A stretch of DNA of 64,000 bases from Malania oleifera (taxonomy: Eukaryota > Streptophyta > Magnoliopsida > Santalales > Ximeniaceae): assembly GCF_029873635.1 (NCBI RefSeq), contig NC_080423.1, positions 107,059,988 to 107,123,987 of the forward strand, written 5' to 3'. The notes beneath the pieces are model-generated. The model searched no databases and was not told where the DNA came from. It saw nothing but the letters and a program-made list of their open reading frames with translations. Within the stretch, counting starts at the first letter, position 1, and the number at the start of each line of letters is the position of its first letter. This document shows, piece by piece, positions 1 through 11,309 of the stretch. The position numbers and the translations under genes are program-made.

Positions 1-989
1 GCCATTACCCACTTTGAAATGGGTGAAAAGATAAAAAATAAAATAAAATAAGCAACATGGGAATCAAACTTCCAACAAAAACAATATCATTTTCTCATTC
101 CCGTCCATTTTGATGGGCAACAATGCAACATTTTTATCACCTTGTATCATAGGAAGTAACTTCTATGGGGAATTTTTCGCAACTATTTTCCAATTAGAGA
201 AGTGCTTTTAGGAGTCACGTTGCCAAGACCTAGCCCCTTTCCATTTGGGTCTCCTAACAATTCCTAAACTAAGTAATCTCTCTTATTTTATCTAGACTTA
301 TATACCAAATAAAGTCGTGCATCAATTTTTCAATAATCCTAGCGACACTCTTGGAACTCCTAAAGAGAAAAGAAGTAAATAGACATATTAGAAGAGGAGG
401 CAGTAATGGGAGGAATACTAACTCTAGGAGATGAATACATCCTCTTTGACCCCTCCAACCTCCTTGACCTTCTTAATCATAGGTTCTCAAAAAGTCACAA
501 AATTTGAATTGCCTCCCAAGGGAAGCCCAAATAGGATAGCTACTACTTTATGCTTGCTAAACAATTTAAACTCAACTTGTATATAATCAAATCAAAACAA
601 GTTGTAGATCAATTCAAGCTCGAATAGTTTATAAGTTGTCTTAATTCATTTATACTTATATCATGTGTTTAGAAGAGATTTTAAATTTAAATTTATGTAA
701 ATTTGAACAAAATATAATATAAAATTGACTTGATTCCTTGGGAGCGTAAAATTTTGATCTTGAAATTTAACTAGTGAATTTGGATAAATTAATTAAATTT
801 TTTTTAAAAAAATTTATTCAAATTCAAATTTAATTTCTAAATTTCATCTTTTCAAACATTACCTTTAAAAAATGACATTTTAATTTATTAATAATTTTTA
901 ATTTTCACGCCAACAATTAGAAATATATATTTAAACATTTTCACAAATTTTAAAAACTATTTTCCAGAAAAGTAAAATAAAACATAGTC
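1..989. other. AT-rich upstream spacer
   Basis: No coding region, RNA gene or recognisable mobile element was found. The stretch is AT-rich, most strongly from about 600 to 980. It precedes the proteasome gene leader and probably includes its distal promoter. No convincing TATA box could be placed. Confidence 0.5.
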
Positions 990-1619
990 TTATTCAACTC
1001 TCCGCCTCGACGTTTCTTTGTTCTCAAGCTTTTTGCCGCCCTCCTGCTTCTGTCGCGGAGATCTCTGAACGTCCCTCGCTCTTTCTTCTCCTTCAAGGTA
1101 TTTCCTAGGGTTTCTGCTAATAGCTCTGTAAATTCTAAACTTTATGAACGGAATCTTTGGAATCGGAAGGTAGAGCCGAACCAATCGTATGTTCGCGTTG
1201 AATTTCAAAAGTGTTTCTGTGTATTAGCTGTATAAAATTCGTTTCTTTCACCAACTGACCATAACTTTGAACACTGATAGAATCCGTGGTTTTGTATTCT
1301 GATTGCTTCACGCGTAGTCTCTATTTTGTAAGCGCACATTATAAGAAGCCTTTGCGTGTGAAGAAGTTGTTGTTTTAAATATATGTGTTTTTATTATTTT
1401 CAATCTCCACAACTGGATGCTCAAAATGCGATGGTTGCATAATGAGAGGGGAAGAATTCTGCTTAGTGTAGCATTTCTCCAACTTCAAGGGAAATATGTT
1501 AATTGAAAGTTTTCATTTGAAGCAACCACTGCATTTCTTATTCTAGTGTGTGGATGATTGGATGCTAGTGCAGTGTTTTTTCGCTCATTTATATATTTAG
1601 TTGGTGTAGGTTGATAATC
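990..1619 (+). promoter_or_regulatory. Probable 5' leader of the PBE gene with a leader intron
   Basis: Composition changes sharply near 1000 to a C- and T-rich leader, typical of plant housekeeping 5' UTRs. CTTCAAG followed by GTATTTCC at 1098 looks like a splice donor. The acceptor candidate is GTGTAG ending at 1609, ten bases before the ATG at 1620. A leader intron of about 512 bp (1098-1609) is therefore likely. The transcription start is not defined by sequence alone. Confidence 0.55.
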
Positions 1620-4600
1620 ATGAAGCTTGATACAAGCGGGCTCGAATCATTTCCCACTCAATTTGGAGCAAGCGGTGAGCTTTGTGGAGGGTTTTCAATC
1701 TCCCCATCATTTGAGCTTCCAAATGCTGCTGATGTGAGTATTCATGTGAAGTTCTTTTGAAAAATAATGTTCCATTTGAGTGCCAAAGAGGCAGAGAAGA
1801 AACTTTAGAATCTTTGAAGTTAAGAATTTTCAAGCTTCTGCCCTTTTGGCAATCATAGGGAGCATAGGGTTTCCCTGGAGCTGATTGATTTTTGTTTGCC
1901 AGTTTGATGGCTTCCAAAAGGAGGCCATACAGATGGTGAAACCAGCTAAAGGAACAACAACCCTTGCTTTTATCTTTAAAGAAGGAGTCATGGTGGCTGC
2001 TGATTCTCGAGCTAGCATGGGAGGATATATATGTATGTACTTGGTCCAGTATTCTTAATTCTTTATCTTTAAGCATTGCATCATCAGTTTATTGGCCTAT
2101 CCTTGTGTTAAAAATCATGTAATTTCCCATTTTTGGGTTCAATCCCGACTCCAACCTGATTTTACCAGTACTTGAATATTAATCGTATCATGTTACGGAT
2201 CTGTTTCAAGTAATTGTTTGATAATATGTAAATTTGTTATGAATAATGGTCAGCTTATTGCACGTGGATGCCTCACTGTCATTGGTCAACACTTGCTTTA
2301 TTTTAAATTTTAAAAATTAATCAGTCTTTGGAGAGCAGAAATTAAATTTTATTCATTTTATTTGTAATTGATGTGCTGTAAATGATGATCACATGATATA
2401 CTTCTAATTTAGCCACTTTTAGATTTGTCTATAGGATGATAGTGGGATATTTGTAGATAACAGTGCCGTTATGGTGAACAATTTTTGTTAATGAATCACT
2501 GTCATCTTGGCTGCTGCATTCTGTGTATGATTATCAGTTACAAGTGATTTGTTTTCAATCATTACTTTTTCATCTTGACAACTCCCTTGTTGTATGATTA
2601 ATTGGACAATAATATATTCAGAAGTAAAGAGATGTTTTGCACTCATGTCCATATTATAATTTTTGAATAGTTTTTTGATTAATTTTTATGAGAGATGTTT
2701 TATAGTGAACTCCATTTATTATTTCCTCTTTTAACATTTGCAGCATCTCAGTCTGTTAAGAAAATTATTGAGATCAACCCGTACATGCTTGGGACAATGG
2801 CTGGAGGAGCAGCTGACTGCCAATTTTGGCATAGAAATTTGGGGATAAAGGTAACATGATAGTCTAGTAGTATTTATTTCCACTTTAAAAGAAAAAAAAT
2901 TCTAATATGTATTTTTGTACCTCTTTCTATGAGTTCATATGTGTCATGCATAGTAGCATCTAAGTGTTTTGATAATTCTTTTTTAACTTTCTAAGTTGCT
3001 TGCTAAAAGCTGTCTGCCCTGTTTAAACCCTAACTTTCTTAATATTTAGGGTTTAAACTGTCAGAACTAGTGGCCAGTCTGTTGGGGAGGTAATTAGTCC
3101 ACCTTTTTTGCTTATTGTGGTGCTTTAGCACCTCATTATGGCTAGTGTGGATATGGGGACAAGAGTGATATGTTGTGTATATTATAGGCAGGCCATTTTT
3201 CGCAGCCCTAGCTACCAAGCATTATTACTCACATTGGTAATCTCTCAAAATGCGAATTCCCTTCTAATTGATATTCTTCTCTAATTTCTGTTGCTTCATA
3301 TACATTATTTATTCATTTTTCCATATTTTTTGCTACAAGCCTACAATGAAAAGTTTGGTGTCTGCAGCGAAACTTTGCACTGTAACAGCACCCATAAAAA
3401 ATTCTAGCTTAACCAAATACACCAAATAATGGCAAAAAACATACGCTTCCACAAACGTTTTCTCTCCTTCCCTCTCCACTGAAATTAGCAGTATCAAAAT
3501 CAGCCAAAAAAGGACAGAACAAATTGTTTCCCAAAAACTCATAAACAAGTTATTCTGCAATTTCCAAGAGAAAGGGCAATGTACACACAAAACGCACGTA
3601 CACACACAATATAACACCTAGTGCACAATGCTCCCATGCATCGGGTATCAAGGATTGCCCTTGATATTTTGTATACATAAGGTATGAAAGTACAATAAAT
3701 ATTACAATTACTACAATACATATACCTGGGGCAGGGGATGGCAACAAACATTTCCACCATCCCTCACCCAATTCGGGTGCTACTAGGTGCACCTGCATCC
3801 AACCTGTCCTCTTCTGCATTTCCTCTCCCCTCCCCCCCTTCTCCCAAAATAGAACCTCTGCTGAAACCCATATGTGGGGAAATTGACATCCCAACTATGA
3901 GGTTGAGATGTCGAGTTGATTCTGCCGTGCTGCTTCAGAGGAGATTACACAATTTTCCCATTCTCATGCATTCATGGCTCTTTAGATCACATCCCCTGCC
4001 TGGAACCCTACTAATAAGGACTTTGTTCTTGAGCATTGTTCTGTATCAACCTGGGAATTGATTGAGGGCAAGCTCTCTCTATTTTTTAATTTTGGTTAGC
4101 AAGCTGTTTGTACATTTTTTTGGGGCACATATGAATGCAAATATATCTGATGATCAATTCTTTCTTGAGGGAGGATGCATCTAGGTGTTTTGTTTATCCT
4201 ACTATATGAAGAAGAAAGTTGTCCTATTTTAATTGGTGCTTTTCAAAGAAAAATATGTTGGACATGGGCAGTAACAAGCACTCCCCTGCACCACTGCACG
4301 GTGCGTGTGGGTTATGACTTTTGGACCACCCTAGATTTTGGGAACCTAGATAGGACTGTTTGAGATGGCCTACCATCAACCTTTCCTCGATCTTGTTACT
4401 ATTGGAACCATGATACACTTCACTGTCTTTTTTTTTTTTTTGAAATATTTTTATCTGGAAAAACCTTCACTCAAGAATCCTAACAAGTGAGTCAATAGGG
4501 GCAATAATGTGATGTAAAAGGTGTATTACCATTTCAGCAAGTTCCCTCATTTTTTAAGGGAGAGAAACATGTATCTCTTCCATGTCTTCCATTTTCTCAC

Positions 4601-6728
4601 ACAATCAAAGTATTAGAAACTCCAATGGTCCATGGACAAATATTGGGTGTTATACAACAACAACAACAGTAACAAGTTTTAAGTCCCAGTTTTGGGGGTC
4701 AGCTATATGAATCATTTCTGCCAATTCATGCAATCAAGGGCATATTTTTTTGACTAAGAGCTATTAAATCCTTCCTCACTACCTCATTCCAAGTGATTTT
4801 GGGTCTACTCCTTCCTCTTCTATTACCTTCTACAATGACTTGCTCACTCCTCTTCAATGGTGCATCAATTGGCTAAACGTTTCAAATGCTTAAACTGTTT
4901 AAGCCACCCCTCCTTTATCTTATCTTCTACGGTGCTATGCTTAGATTATTGTGAATATGTTTATTTCTTAATTTATCCTTTAATGTTAATACCACACATC
5001 CCACCTTAGCACGCGTATTTTGGCTACTTTTATTTTTTGAATGTGTTGTTTCTTAGTTGCCTAACATTCTAATCCATAAAGCATGACAAGTCTTATAACC
5101 AACCTTTAAAACTTTCCTTTTAATTTTAATGGTATTCTATTGTCACACACCACATCCAGCACACTACTCCATTTTAGTTGACCTGCTTTGACACTATGCA
5201 CTACATCCTTTTCAGTTTCTCTCTCCACTTGCATGATAAATCCGAGATATTGAAATATATTGTGTTATTGATTTCTTGATTATCAAGTTTAATCTTATCT
5301 TCATGATTTCTCCTTAGTCCTTAGATGGCTGAAATTACATTTCATATATCTACTTATCCTAAAACCTCTGGTGTTATGCATGTGTAAATTATGAGTTCAC
5401 TTTTTATGGATTTATATTCCAACAACACTTGTATGTTAAAGGTCAATTTCATCAAATGCATATCCTGTATTTATTATGTACAAGTACAACTAATTTCCCA
5501 TGGTGGTGTTAAGAATATTATTCTATTCTCTGATTTGCTCTTGCTATCTTAGAGGAGAAAATTTAGATTAGTTAAAATTTACAATAATCATCAGCCTTCC
5601 CCCTCTCCCCTCTTTCAAATTCCAATTTATCAAAAAATCTGTTTTGTGTTGCTGGAGTTTTTTGGACATCTGGTATTAAGTGGTTGGAAGTTGGCCAAAG
5701 AGCAGGCAAGATATGGACATCCCACTGGATGGCTTGTGACCCATATTTTTGATACTCTTTATAGATTGGGTTTTTCAAGAAATGTGGTAAACTGGTGGCG
5801 CTATACAACCATCATTTGCAGGCATTTTATTTTGTTCAGTGAAGTTATGTTTCGGTTTGGTAAGATTGGATGTACCTCCTACAAGCATTTTGAGGTTGTG
5901 GATGCTTTCTACAGTGCACCACTTGATTTCTTTTAAAGACTTTGCATGATATAGTTTTTCTTTCGTCCTTCTGATTTCAGTGCCGGCTGCATGAGTTGGC
6001 AAACAAGAGGAGAATCTCAGTGACAGGAGCTTCAAAGCTCCTAGCAAATATTTTGTACTCTTACCGTGGAATGGGTCTGTCAGTAGGAACCATGATTGCT
6101 GGATGGGATGAGACGGTAACAGTCTCTAATCTGGATCAGATTATCAGTGCTTCTTGTTCTGGCTTGGCTTGATATTAACTGTATTTTTTGTACTGGTCTC
6201 AGGGTCCTGGCTTGTATTATGTCGACAGCGAAGGAGGAAGGCTCAAAGGCACTCGCTTTTCTGTTGGATCTGGTTCGCCGTATGCTTACGGTGTACTGGA
6301 CAATGGGTCTGTTAGTTTTGTTTTTCTTGTTTTTGTTTTTTTTTTTGCGGTTCTTGCTTTCTCTAGCTTTTGCTGCTTTGTTTCTTTATCCACCTGACTC
6401 ATCATATTCTTTTTCCCTTCAGGTACCACTATGATATGTCAGTTGAAGAAGCAGCAGAATTAGCTCGACGGGCGATTTACCACGCAACGTTTCGTGATGG
6501 AGCCAGTGGTGGAGTTGCTAGTGGTACTCTCTCTTTCTCTCTCTCTGTATAGCGTGTAATATTCGAGAACAGGGAGTTAATTTCCATTGTTATTTTTCAG
6601 TTTATCATGTGGGACCAAGTGGATGGAAGAAACTATCGGGTGATGATGTTGGGGAGCTGCACTACAAATACTACCCTGCAGTCTCCAGCTCGGTGGAGCA
6701 AGAAATGGGTGAAGTATCCGGAGCCTGA
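1620..6728 (+). CDS. PBE: Proteasome subunit beta type-5 (20S core, chymotrypsin-like), seven coding exons
   Basis: Catalytic beta-5 subunit of the 20S proteasome, cleaving after hydrophobic residues in ubiquitin-dependent turnover in nucleus and cytosol. Exons by splice sites and frame: 1620-1733, 1903-2032, 2744-2850, 5981-6115, 6203-6306, 6423-6523, 6601-6728; all introns are GT-AG and phases join exactly. The sum is 819 bp (272 aa), close to the family's roughly 274 aa. The propeptide ends KPAKG and the mature enzyme starts at Thr56 (TTTLAF). Counting from that Thr as 1, the active-site set is visible: Asp17 (VAADSR), Lys33 (SVKKI) and Met45 in the S1 pocket (GTMAGG). Other family signatures are [37 protein letters not shown] and [13 protein letters not shown]. 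It ends EMGEVSGA. Intron 3 is 3.1 kb and holds an RTE LINE scrap; the others are 77-711 bp. The gene looks intact. PBE1 and PBE2 paralogs cannot be told apart here. Confidence 0.96.
3021..3058. repeat. Perfect 13-bp inverted repeat with telobox-like arms, PBE intron 3
   Basis: The arms GTTTAAACCCTAA (3021-3033) and TTAGGGTTTAAAC (3046-3058) are exact reverse complements around a 12-bp loop. Each arm contains an AAACCCTAA telobox-like core. It lies in an intron and could be a chance palindrome or a regulatory element. Confidence 0.7.
4650..5330 (-). mobile_element. RTE-clade LINE 3' fragment in PBE intron 3 (antisense)
   Basis: Read on the minus strand, the interval encodes scraps of the RTE reverse-transcriptase C-terminus, including a [13 protein letters not shown]-like stretch and MLYGLEC, the RTE landmark usually seen as MLYGSECW. 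It ends in an (ACA)n run at about 4655-4672 on the plus strand, equal to the TTG-type simple tail of plant RTE elements. The reading frame is degraded and only the 3' end is present. It inserted opposite to the host gene. A sense-strand relative lies at 44450-45010. Confidence 0.75.
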
Positions 6729-7239
6729 GAAAAGGCTGGTCAGTAGAGATGTATTTATTATTGGTACTGGTTCTGCTTTCCTTTTTCACATTTGGGAAAG
6801 AAAGAACTGCAAGAATTCACATGTTTGGGGAAATGGAAATCTTGTGAAACATGTGTTTGGTTGCTCAGCATAAATCTACCTGAATGTAATTTGAATTATG
6901 AATTTCCCCTTCTAACCAGTTTTGGTGGATTGTGAAGCTTCTTTATCTGACTTGAATGTTATTTTCATTTTTGAGCATTATTGTAGGCATAGGAACTAAA
7001 TATATGGCAGTGTTTGCCGCTGGCAACTTCGACGACGATAGATAATTCAATAGAGTAATTAGGAAATTGTTAAGACTCTGCATAATCTTATTCAATGTTT
7101 TAATCAATTCTCACAATTTAAATTGGAGAGTTGAATTTCAAGTTCTCAAACGCGGGCTACGGGCCATTGTCACTAAACATGAATGATTAATACTTTTAAA
7201 TTTTAGACACAATTGTTAAATGGTTTTATTTGAAACACT
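6729..7239 (+). other. PBE 3' UTR and downstream flank
   Basis: Follows the PBE stop codon with no further coding signal. AT-rich sequence from about 6880 probably contains the 3' UTR end. No single poly(A) site stands out. Confidence 0.45.
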
Positions 7240-7560
7240 TAGACCTTGTCTGGAACTTGAAAAATGTGAGAAAAAAGAAATGAAAATATGGAGAAATTCA
7301 TTTTTTCATATTTGGTTATTACTAAAAGTAAAAAAAAAATAAAAAATATACAAAATTAATAAATAAAAATTTAATTGAAGGCATCATTAGCATTTAATTT
7401 TTAAAATTTTTAATTATATTAGAATAAATTTTTATTTTTAGTATTATTTGATATAGAAAGAGCATATAATGGAAAATGAATTTCCTACATATTTTCCTTT
7501 TTTTTCTTTTCTTCCATCAAAATCCTTGATTCAAATCCATCCTTACATGAAAATCAAAAG
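7240..7560. repeat. AT-rich dispersed repeat, copy 1
   Basis: Shares scattered but colinear blocks with 10320-10620: a purine-rich start, AATTCATTTTTTCATAT, AAATTTTTATTTTTA, and a TTTTTTTCTTTTCTT end. The spacing between blocks matches, so this is one repeat family and not just AT bias. Terminal repeats were not resolved. The class is unknown; MITE-like is a guess. Confidence 0.5.
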
Positions 7561-8680
7561 GTACATCTTTTATTTTCCCTGCAGATAGCTTGAAAGACTT
7601 ATTTTTAAAATAATATTTTTAAATTATTTTGAGACATACAATCTGTAAACAATTAACATTCATATATAATGTTTGGTTTGCCAATGCAATCAGAGTAAGA
7701 AAGAAATGAAATGAAAATTTGAATAATGCCATTCTTTGATTGCATTATATTCTTTTGTACCAAACATGTAGTTATAGTTGAAAAAGCATTTGTTATAAAA
7801 CTTATTACACATCGTCCCGAGTACATGTTTTTGATCGTTTGTGTGGTTATATTACTAAAACAAAAACAAATTAAGGTTGCGATTGAATGCAATTTATTTA
7901 TTTATTCTTAGATCAAATGACAATTAATTCACCCTTATGATCCTTCAATTATCATAATTTTTTATTACCAAATATAAAGGTATCTAATGATATCATATTA
8001 ACATTTAGTAAATCAAACATTGGAAATACATTTAAAGCCCAAATTAATTAAAATCTATTTAGAACAAAGTGTGAAGAACACAAACCAAAATATTCAATAA
8101 CATAACAAACCAAATATTCAATGACATACTCCATGTGGGTATATAAAAAAATTAATTTATCAACGTAAATCTTAGATATTAAAATTACAAGTGATTTTTA
8201 TTTTTATTTATCATAACAACAATAAAGAAAAATATAAATAAAGTTTTCAAAATTACTGTTCTGAGAATATTTTGGGTACACAAAAGATCGATGTGGGTCC
8301 CATTTAATGCGTAGGAGTGGGGTCTACTTAAACTTAGTATGTCCAAAATGTTTTGAGGACACCAAATCTATAAGCCTACCAACACTTTGCCTAATTAATA
8401 AATAGCTCTCCTTTTATTTTATTTTATTTATTTGTTTTGTTTTGTTTTTATTTTGTTCTATTTGTTTTCTTTTTTGGGGAAGGAAGGATTTAGGAGCAGG
8501 GCCACAGTGTGGCCCATTTAGCATAAAGAAAAATGAGAACGATGGCCCATTGAGCACAGGACCCTACCATAGGCTTCCCACTAAGGAATCAAATCAATCA
8601 ATTAATTGGGTCAAAATTTTTAATTCAATCGCATTAAGAGCTCATTAAAAATACCAAACTAAAACCCTAGACCATTCCAT

Positions 8681-8684
<4 letters not shown>
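7561..8684. other. AT-rich spacer, no gene seen
   Basis: Short open frames occur but have no recognisable protein, splice context or codon bias. No terminal repeats or RNA gene were found. Confidence 0.5.

Positions 8685-8741
<57 letters not shown>
8685..8741. repeat. (GA)n microsatellite
   Basis: About 28 uninterrupted GA dinucleotides, followed by GGGAGGGAGA. Open frames across it are low-complexity artefacts. Confidence 0.98.
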
Positions 8742-8747
<6 letters not shown>

Positions 8748-9216
8748 AGATGGTGTTTGTATTTTCCATAATGGTTCAAAATGCACCATGTGACAATGAA
8801 TGAAGTTTCCAAATGCATAAATGGGCATGTTGAACAAAATTCTTCTTTGACTCGCACATTTATAAATCTTATTTTCAATTTATTAGTATATGTGGGCTGT
8901 CTTTTAAATATAAAATATGGAAAAAAAAGATGCAATTGATTCATTACTATGAATCTTTATGTGAACGTAAGAGTTCTTATTGGTTGAAAAATAAAATAAA
9001 ACATAGTTTTAATACACAATTTGTAAACTATAAACTCTACATGTGATAATTTTAGGGTCTACGAAGAATTTAAGATCACAACTATTTTAGTATAGGGTTG
9101 AACTTGACCCTATTCCTAGTAAGAATATGATACGTGCTTATACGATTCTATATTCAAATGTTTTCAAAGGCAAGAGTCAATATAATAATAGATAAGAATG
9201 TCAATGAGTGGAGATA

Positions 9217-9352
9217 GAACCGAAATTTCGTTATTTTGTCTCATTAAACCCTATAACTAGGTAAAAATTACCACATCTTGTTTAGAACCGAAATTTCGTT
9301 ATTTTGTCTTATTAAACCCTATAACTAGGTAAAAATTACCACATCTTGTTTT
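9217..9352. repeat. 68-bp tandem duplication
   Basis: Two head-to-tail units, 9217-9284 and 9285-9352, starting GAACCGAAATTTCG and ending near CACATCTTGTTT. I see only one substitution between them, which implies a recent duplication. Confidence 0.93.
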
Positions 9353-9363
9353 TAGTTGGGAAA

Positions 9364-9626
9364 TTATTAGTATATGAAACCAATATCATTCATCTTACTT
9401 ATGTATGTGGAACGAATGAGAAAATGTTATATTGCATTCATATAGCATCAAAGTTATATCAAATATTAGATAATAACTTCGGTAACTTATGGTATTTATT
9501 ATTTGACAAAAAATATTAATAGAAAATTAAGATGGTATTAATTAAATGTGCATAATAAGAGCTACTGAATTAGATTTGTGCCTAATTTGGTAAAAGATGA
9601 ATGATATTGGTTTCATATACTAATAA
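9364..9626. mobile_element. MITE-like element with perfect 33-bp terminal inverted repeats
   Basis: The left arm 9364-9396 (starts TTATTAGTATATG) is the exact reverse complement of the right arm 9594-9626 (ends CATATACTAATAA). The 197-bp interior is AT-rich and non-coding. The outer TTA/TAA makes the boundary ambiguous; TA or TTA target duplication is possible, which would fit Tc1/mariner- or Harbinger-like MITEs. The canonical Stowaway terminus is absent. Confidence 0.8.
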
Positions 9627-9666
9627 GTTAAATGTTCTAATTAAAAAATCAACATATTAACATATC

Positions 9667-10082
9667 AAGAATTTTACAATTTTTTTACCCCTATGGGCAT
9701 GATGTGTTGGAAAGGTATTAGTACGTATGAAGGAGCATTGAGGGTTCAATTCTAGGTATATACACTCACGGAGTCAGCGGTACCTGTGGATAGTAAGAAT
9801 TTACTTTGTGAGTTAGTGAGGATTGTGGATGGTGAGAGTTTACTCTATGAGCCAGTGAGGACTGTGGATGGTAATAGAGATGTGTCTTGGGGAAAAGATT
9901 GGTGGAATGTCCAATTGATGCATGGAAGCCGTGTTCGCATTCCAGACTTTACCTGATCAGCGAGACTCAGGGAGAGGACGCTAATCCGTAAGTTTGGTGC
10001 CACACCAGGGAGTTCGAAGGGCTTGTTGGTGACTGAAGTTCCTATGTAATAAAAAAAAAAGAAAAAAGAATTGTACAATTTT
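9667..10082 (+). mobile_element. SINE with 17-bp target-site duplications
   Basis: The element body runs from about 9684 to 10065. It is flanked by near-identical direct repeats, 9667-9683 and 10066-10082 (AAGAATT, one differing base, then TACAATTTT). It ends in an A-rich tail (10049-10067). Near the 5' end a GGGTTCAATTCT sequence at about 9750 resembles a tRNA B box, and GGGCATGATGTGTTGG at about 9695 is a plausible A box, so a tRNA-derived SINE is likely. The interior has two to three diverged repeats of roughly 50 bp containing GTGGATGGT and GTTTACT. No coding capacity is seen. Confidence 0.75.
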
Positions 10083-10319
10083 ATCAAGATTGATTTTTCA
10101 AATTTCTAAAATAACTCTATAATTATCCATATTTTTACTAAAAAAAAGAATATAATAGTAATATTGATAATGCAATTATTTTTAACGTTTTTCAAAATTT
10201 TGAAACTCGTGACGTATGCATTTCGATGTTATGGTATTTGCAGACAAGCATTTTGCAGTTTATTACCATTATGTTAAAAAAATATTTCATTTTATAAGTT
10301 TTTACTAAAAATAAATATT

Positions 10320-10620
10320 TCACTAAGGCCCCGTTTGCAATTTGGAAATACAAGGAAAGAGAAAAGAAATTATAAAGGAATTCATTTTTTCATATCAAGT
10401 TATTGAAGACAGTAAGAAGAAAATAAAATCTACAAATAAATCAATGAATAGAATTTTAATTTTATTTATGATTAATATTTAATTTTTATTAATTTTTTTA
10501 GTTATGTTAAAATAAATTTTTATTTTTAATACTTTTTGATTTAGAGAGAAAATATGATCGAAATTATTTTTTTTCTTTTCTTTCTCAAATAAAATCTTTC
10601 ATCGTACTAAATGAATAATT
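10320..10620. repeat. AT-rich dispersed repeat, copy 2
   Basis: Colinear with 7240-7560. The left end begins AAGGCCCCGTTTGCAATTTG, resembling the GGCCCGTTTGG ends of many plant hAT or Mutator MITEs. The right terminus is unclear. Confidence 0.5.
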
Positions 10621-10847
10621 TGATAAATATAAATTTTACTCGTAATCACGAGAACTATTAATAATAATTAATTATTCTCCTTTTTAACTATTGCAATTTA
10701 AAAAAAAAAAAAAAAAAATTAACACCACCACCACCTTGTTGTGAATGGGAGAAAAAGTTTCAATTTTTATTATTATTATTTTTGAGATTTTAAAGATAAA
10801 GAGTAAAGAGTAATGGTTTTTTTTTTCAAAAACTCAATATTCCGCCC

Positions 10848-11285
10848 CCCTTTGACTTTGACATTTCCTTTTTCACCCTAAGCAAACTTATCTCTGCCAC
10901 GTCAATACAAGCCACGTCATTTAACGTGTCCAATCCCAGTGGTGACCGTGGCAGCATGACCAAAGACTTAGTGGGCCCGACGCATTTCGCTATCAACATA
11001 TGGCAGTTTCCGACCGTTGCTCCTTCATTATTCATCTTTCCAGACGGCCGCTTTTGGAATTGAACTGTCTATAGTCTGTCTCTGTAAGTAGGCTAACCCT
11101 TTGACCTAGATCCCAATCCAAACGCGGTCTTACCCTTAAATAATATCGCTTGCTTTCCGTATTTGCTAACATCATCGCTGATTCGCTGCTCTGCTTCTTC
11201 CCCGCAGCTTCCTCGCAGCACCCTCTCCACTCACAGGCGGTCCCACCATTTGCTTCTTGCACCTTCGATTCCTCCTCTATAAATA
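10848..11285 (+). promoter_or_regulatory. Promoter of the CML gene: W-boxes, ACGT cluster, TATA box
   Basis: Base composition rises from AT-rich spacer at about 10846. Visible elements are TTGACT (10852) and TTGACA (10858), TTGACC (11101), two GCCACGTCA motifs (10896-10904, 10911-10919), ACGTGTC (10924-10930) and TATAAATA (11278-11285). W-box cores suit WRKY factors and ACGT cores suit bZIP/ABRE binding. Together they suggest stress- or ABA-responsive expression, a known behaviour of many CML genes. This is motif-level inference. Confidence 0.6.
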
Positions 11286-11309
11286 TCCCACAAGCCCTCT
11301 CCTCCTTCT

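Noticed and set aside
3333-4061. Open frames on both strands inside PBE intron 3
   Set aside because: No recognisable domain, overlapping on opposite strands, and the PBE exons splice cleanly across the region.
8645-8944. Open frame with a long Leu-Ser run
   Set aside because: Created by the (GA)n microsatellite. The same applies to frames over CT/GA runs near 26340, 35650 and 43130.
9364-9626. Assignment to Stowaway
   Set aside because: The canonical Stowaway terminus is absent. Only a possible TA duplication fits, and it is ambiguous because of the palindromic ends.
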